This document shows positions 62,160 through 64,000 of a stretch of DNA of 64,000 bases, piece by piece. Source of the DNA: Verrucomicrobiota bacterium (GTDB taxonomy: Bacteria; Verrucomicrobiota; Verrucomicrobiia; Limisphaerales; J093); assembly GCA_027493615.1 (NCBI GenBank), contig JAOSKK010000023.1, positions 744,001 through 808,000 of the forward strand. The letters run 5' to 3'. The first letter of the stretch is position 1; every line of letters starts with the position of its first letter. Position numbers and translations under genes: made by a program. The notes below the pieces were generated by a model, which saw only the letters and a program-made list of their open reading frames with translations, had not been told where the DNA came from and searched no databases.

Positions 62160-63506
62160 GACCTCCATTCTTAACTCTTCGGGCCACATGCCTCGGCGCA
62201 CGTTCCTGCGCGGGCTCGGCACCGCCCTCGGGCTCCCGCTTCTCGACGCCATGGCCCTGCGCGGCGCGCCGCCGCCCTCCCCATCCCGCCCCCGCGCCGC
62301 CTGGCTTTCATCTTCATTCCCAACGGCGCCAACATGGTGGACTGGACGCCGGCTGCCGAGGGGCGCGACTTCGAGTTGCCCTACATCCTGGAACCTCTCC
62401 GCCCGGTGAAGAGCGAACTGACGGTGCTCACCGGCCTCACGCACGACAAGGCACGGCCGAACGGCGACGGGGCCGGTGACCACGCCCGATCTTCCGCCAC
62501 GTTTCTGACCGCCTGTCAGGCGCGCAAGACGGACGGAGCGGACATCCAGGTGGGGGGTGTCGGTGGATCAGGTGGCAGTGGAGCGGCTGGGCGGCCAGAC
62601 GCGGCTGCCGTCGCTCGAGCTGGGTTGCGATCGCACCAAGCTGTCGGGCAACTGTGACTCAGGCTATAGCTGCGCCTATTCGTTCAACATCTCCTGGAAA
62701 ACACCCTCGACGCCGTTGCCGCCCGAAGTGAACCCGCGCCTGGTCTTTGAACGGCTCTTTGCCGGGGCTTCCGCCGCGGAGGCCACCGAGGCGCAGGCCC
62801 GTCGCCGCCGCTATCACCAGAGCATTCTGGACTATGTGCAGGAGGATGCGCGGCGGTTGCAGGCGCGCCTGGGGGTTGCGGACCAGCGCAAGCTCGACGA
62901 GTATCTCACCGCGGTGCGGGACCTCGAGCGACGGATCGAGCGGAGCGAGCCGTTCCAGGCCGCGCCGCCGGCGACCGAGAAGCCTGGTGGGATCCCGGAC
63001 ACGTACGCCGAGCACATCCGGCTCATGTTCGATCTGCAGGCGCTGGCGTTTCAGACGGACTCGACCCGGATCGCGTCCTTCATTCTGGCCCACGACGGGA
63101 GCAATCGGCCCTACCCGTTTCTGGGGGTCTCGGAGGGGCATCACGACCTTTCGCATCACGGCAACGACGAGGAGAAGAAGAAGAAGATTGCGAAGATCAA
63201 CCGGTTCCACGTTGAGCAGTTCGCGGGTTTTCTCCAAAGGCTCAAGGCGACTCCCGAGGGCGAAGGCTCGCTGCTGGACCACTGCCTGATCGTCTACGGG
63301 GGGCGATCAGCGATGGCAACCGGCACAACCACGACGATCTCCCCGTGCTTCTGGCAGGTCGCGGGGGTGGGTCCATCGACCCGGGGCGGCACGTGCGTTA
63401 CCCGCGGAACACGCCGATGGCCAATCTCTTCCTCTCGCTCCTGGATCGGGTGGGTGCGCCGGTGGACCGGTTTGGGGACAGCACGGGGCGGCTGGCGCAA
63501 CTCTGA
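62160..63506 (+). CDS. DUF1552-type protein with Tat-like signal; frame broken at ~62285, ~62555 and ~63300
   Basis: MPRRTFLRGLGTALGLPLLDAMA; RRLAFIFIPNGANMVDWTP; LPSLELGCDRTKLSGNCDSGYSCAYSFNISWKTPSTPLPPEVNPRLVFERLF; HDLSHHGND. Confidence 0.88.
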
Positions 63507-63538
63507 AGCAGGTCCAGGAGAACCACGTCCCCTCCCCC

Positions 63539-63718
63539 ATCCCCGATGTTCGTAATCGGTGGAGGGACGCCCCGTCTTGGATTCTCCGCCGATTACGAAC
63601 ATCGGGAATTGGGCTGAGGGAGGCGCTCCAAGTACCTGTGGTGCGGGCGTCCCGCCTGCACCCTCCGTGGTTCATGGGCCCGTTTCCGAATGGATCCACA
63701 GGGAACAATCCGCTTCCC
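63539..63718 (-). repeat. Dispersed repeat family 1, extended copy in inverse orientation to 37812-37992; palindromic core ~63539-63612
   Basis: atccccgatgttcgtaatcggtggagggacgccccgtcttggattctccgccgattacgaacatcgggaattggg; flank rc gggaagcggattgttccc...gggcccatgaaccacggagggtgcaggcgggacgcccgcaccacagg. Confidence 0.85.
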
Positions 63719-64000
63719 TACTCCGGCGCGGTCAACCGAATGGTGGCGCGTTGCTGGATCCACGCCAAATCCCGGTTGCCCCGCATCCACAGGGTCAAGT
63801 GATTGGGCAGCCAGTTCGTCCTCGCCAAGGCCACGGTCTCCGCCTCCAGCCAGCGCCGCGCCTCGACGTGTCCGTCCGCAAACGACACCGTCCCGCGCCC
63901 CGCATGCGATGCCGACGGCAAATGACAGAAGCAACCGTCCAGCCACCCCAAACCGATCAGGAAAGCCGGCATGCAGATGTGGCCCGGCGCGGTGTCGAGA
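63718..64000 (-). CDS. C-terminal part of prepilin-like H-X9-DG protein (runs off window end)
   Basis: Frame open to 64000; HAGRGTVSFADGHVEARRWLEAETVAL. Confidence 0.7.
   Translation of the reverse strand, partial: LDTAPGHICMPAFLIGLGWLDGCFCHLPSASHAGRGTVSFADGHVEARRWLEAETVALARTNWLPNHLTLWMRGNRDLAWIQQRATIRLTAPE

Overview
The window is a GC-rich bacterial chromosomal segment. Its gene content suggests Verrucomicrobiota (inferred): H-X9-DG pseudopilins, DUF1080, DUF1552, LamG and Ig secreted proteins, futalosine-type MqnD. Housekeeping genes recognised from translated motifs include murQ, mqnD, trpE, hisI, hisF, queD, pgk, tpiA, secG, hemE, hemN, fabI, aat, queG, aroK, coaX, birA, nadC and lpxI. 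Mobile DNA consists of an ISAs1-type element whose transposase carries an N-terminal DruA/DUF4338-like domain, and a group II intron with a recognisable domain V. Main points for follow-up: (1) a LuxE-like / MFS / LuxC-like / QueD operon next to a convergent flavin-dependent-halogenase-like gene, with no luciferase genes; (2) at least two families of dispersed palindromic intergenic repeats, plus a related sequence apparently inserted in frame in the LuxE-like gene; (3) a probable sugar-kinase/MurQ fusion; (4) a similar C-terminal module on three unrelated secreted proteins; (5) about 20 single-base frame disruptions, mostly in short homopolymers and including the essential gene pgk, which points to assembly or sequencing indels rather than pseudogenes. 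Gene boundaries in frame-disrupted loci are approximate. No tRNA, rRNA or CRISPR array was recognised. All assignments come from reading motifs by eye; no database search was run.
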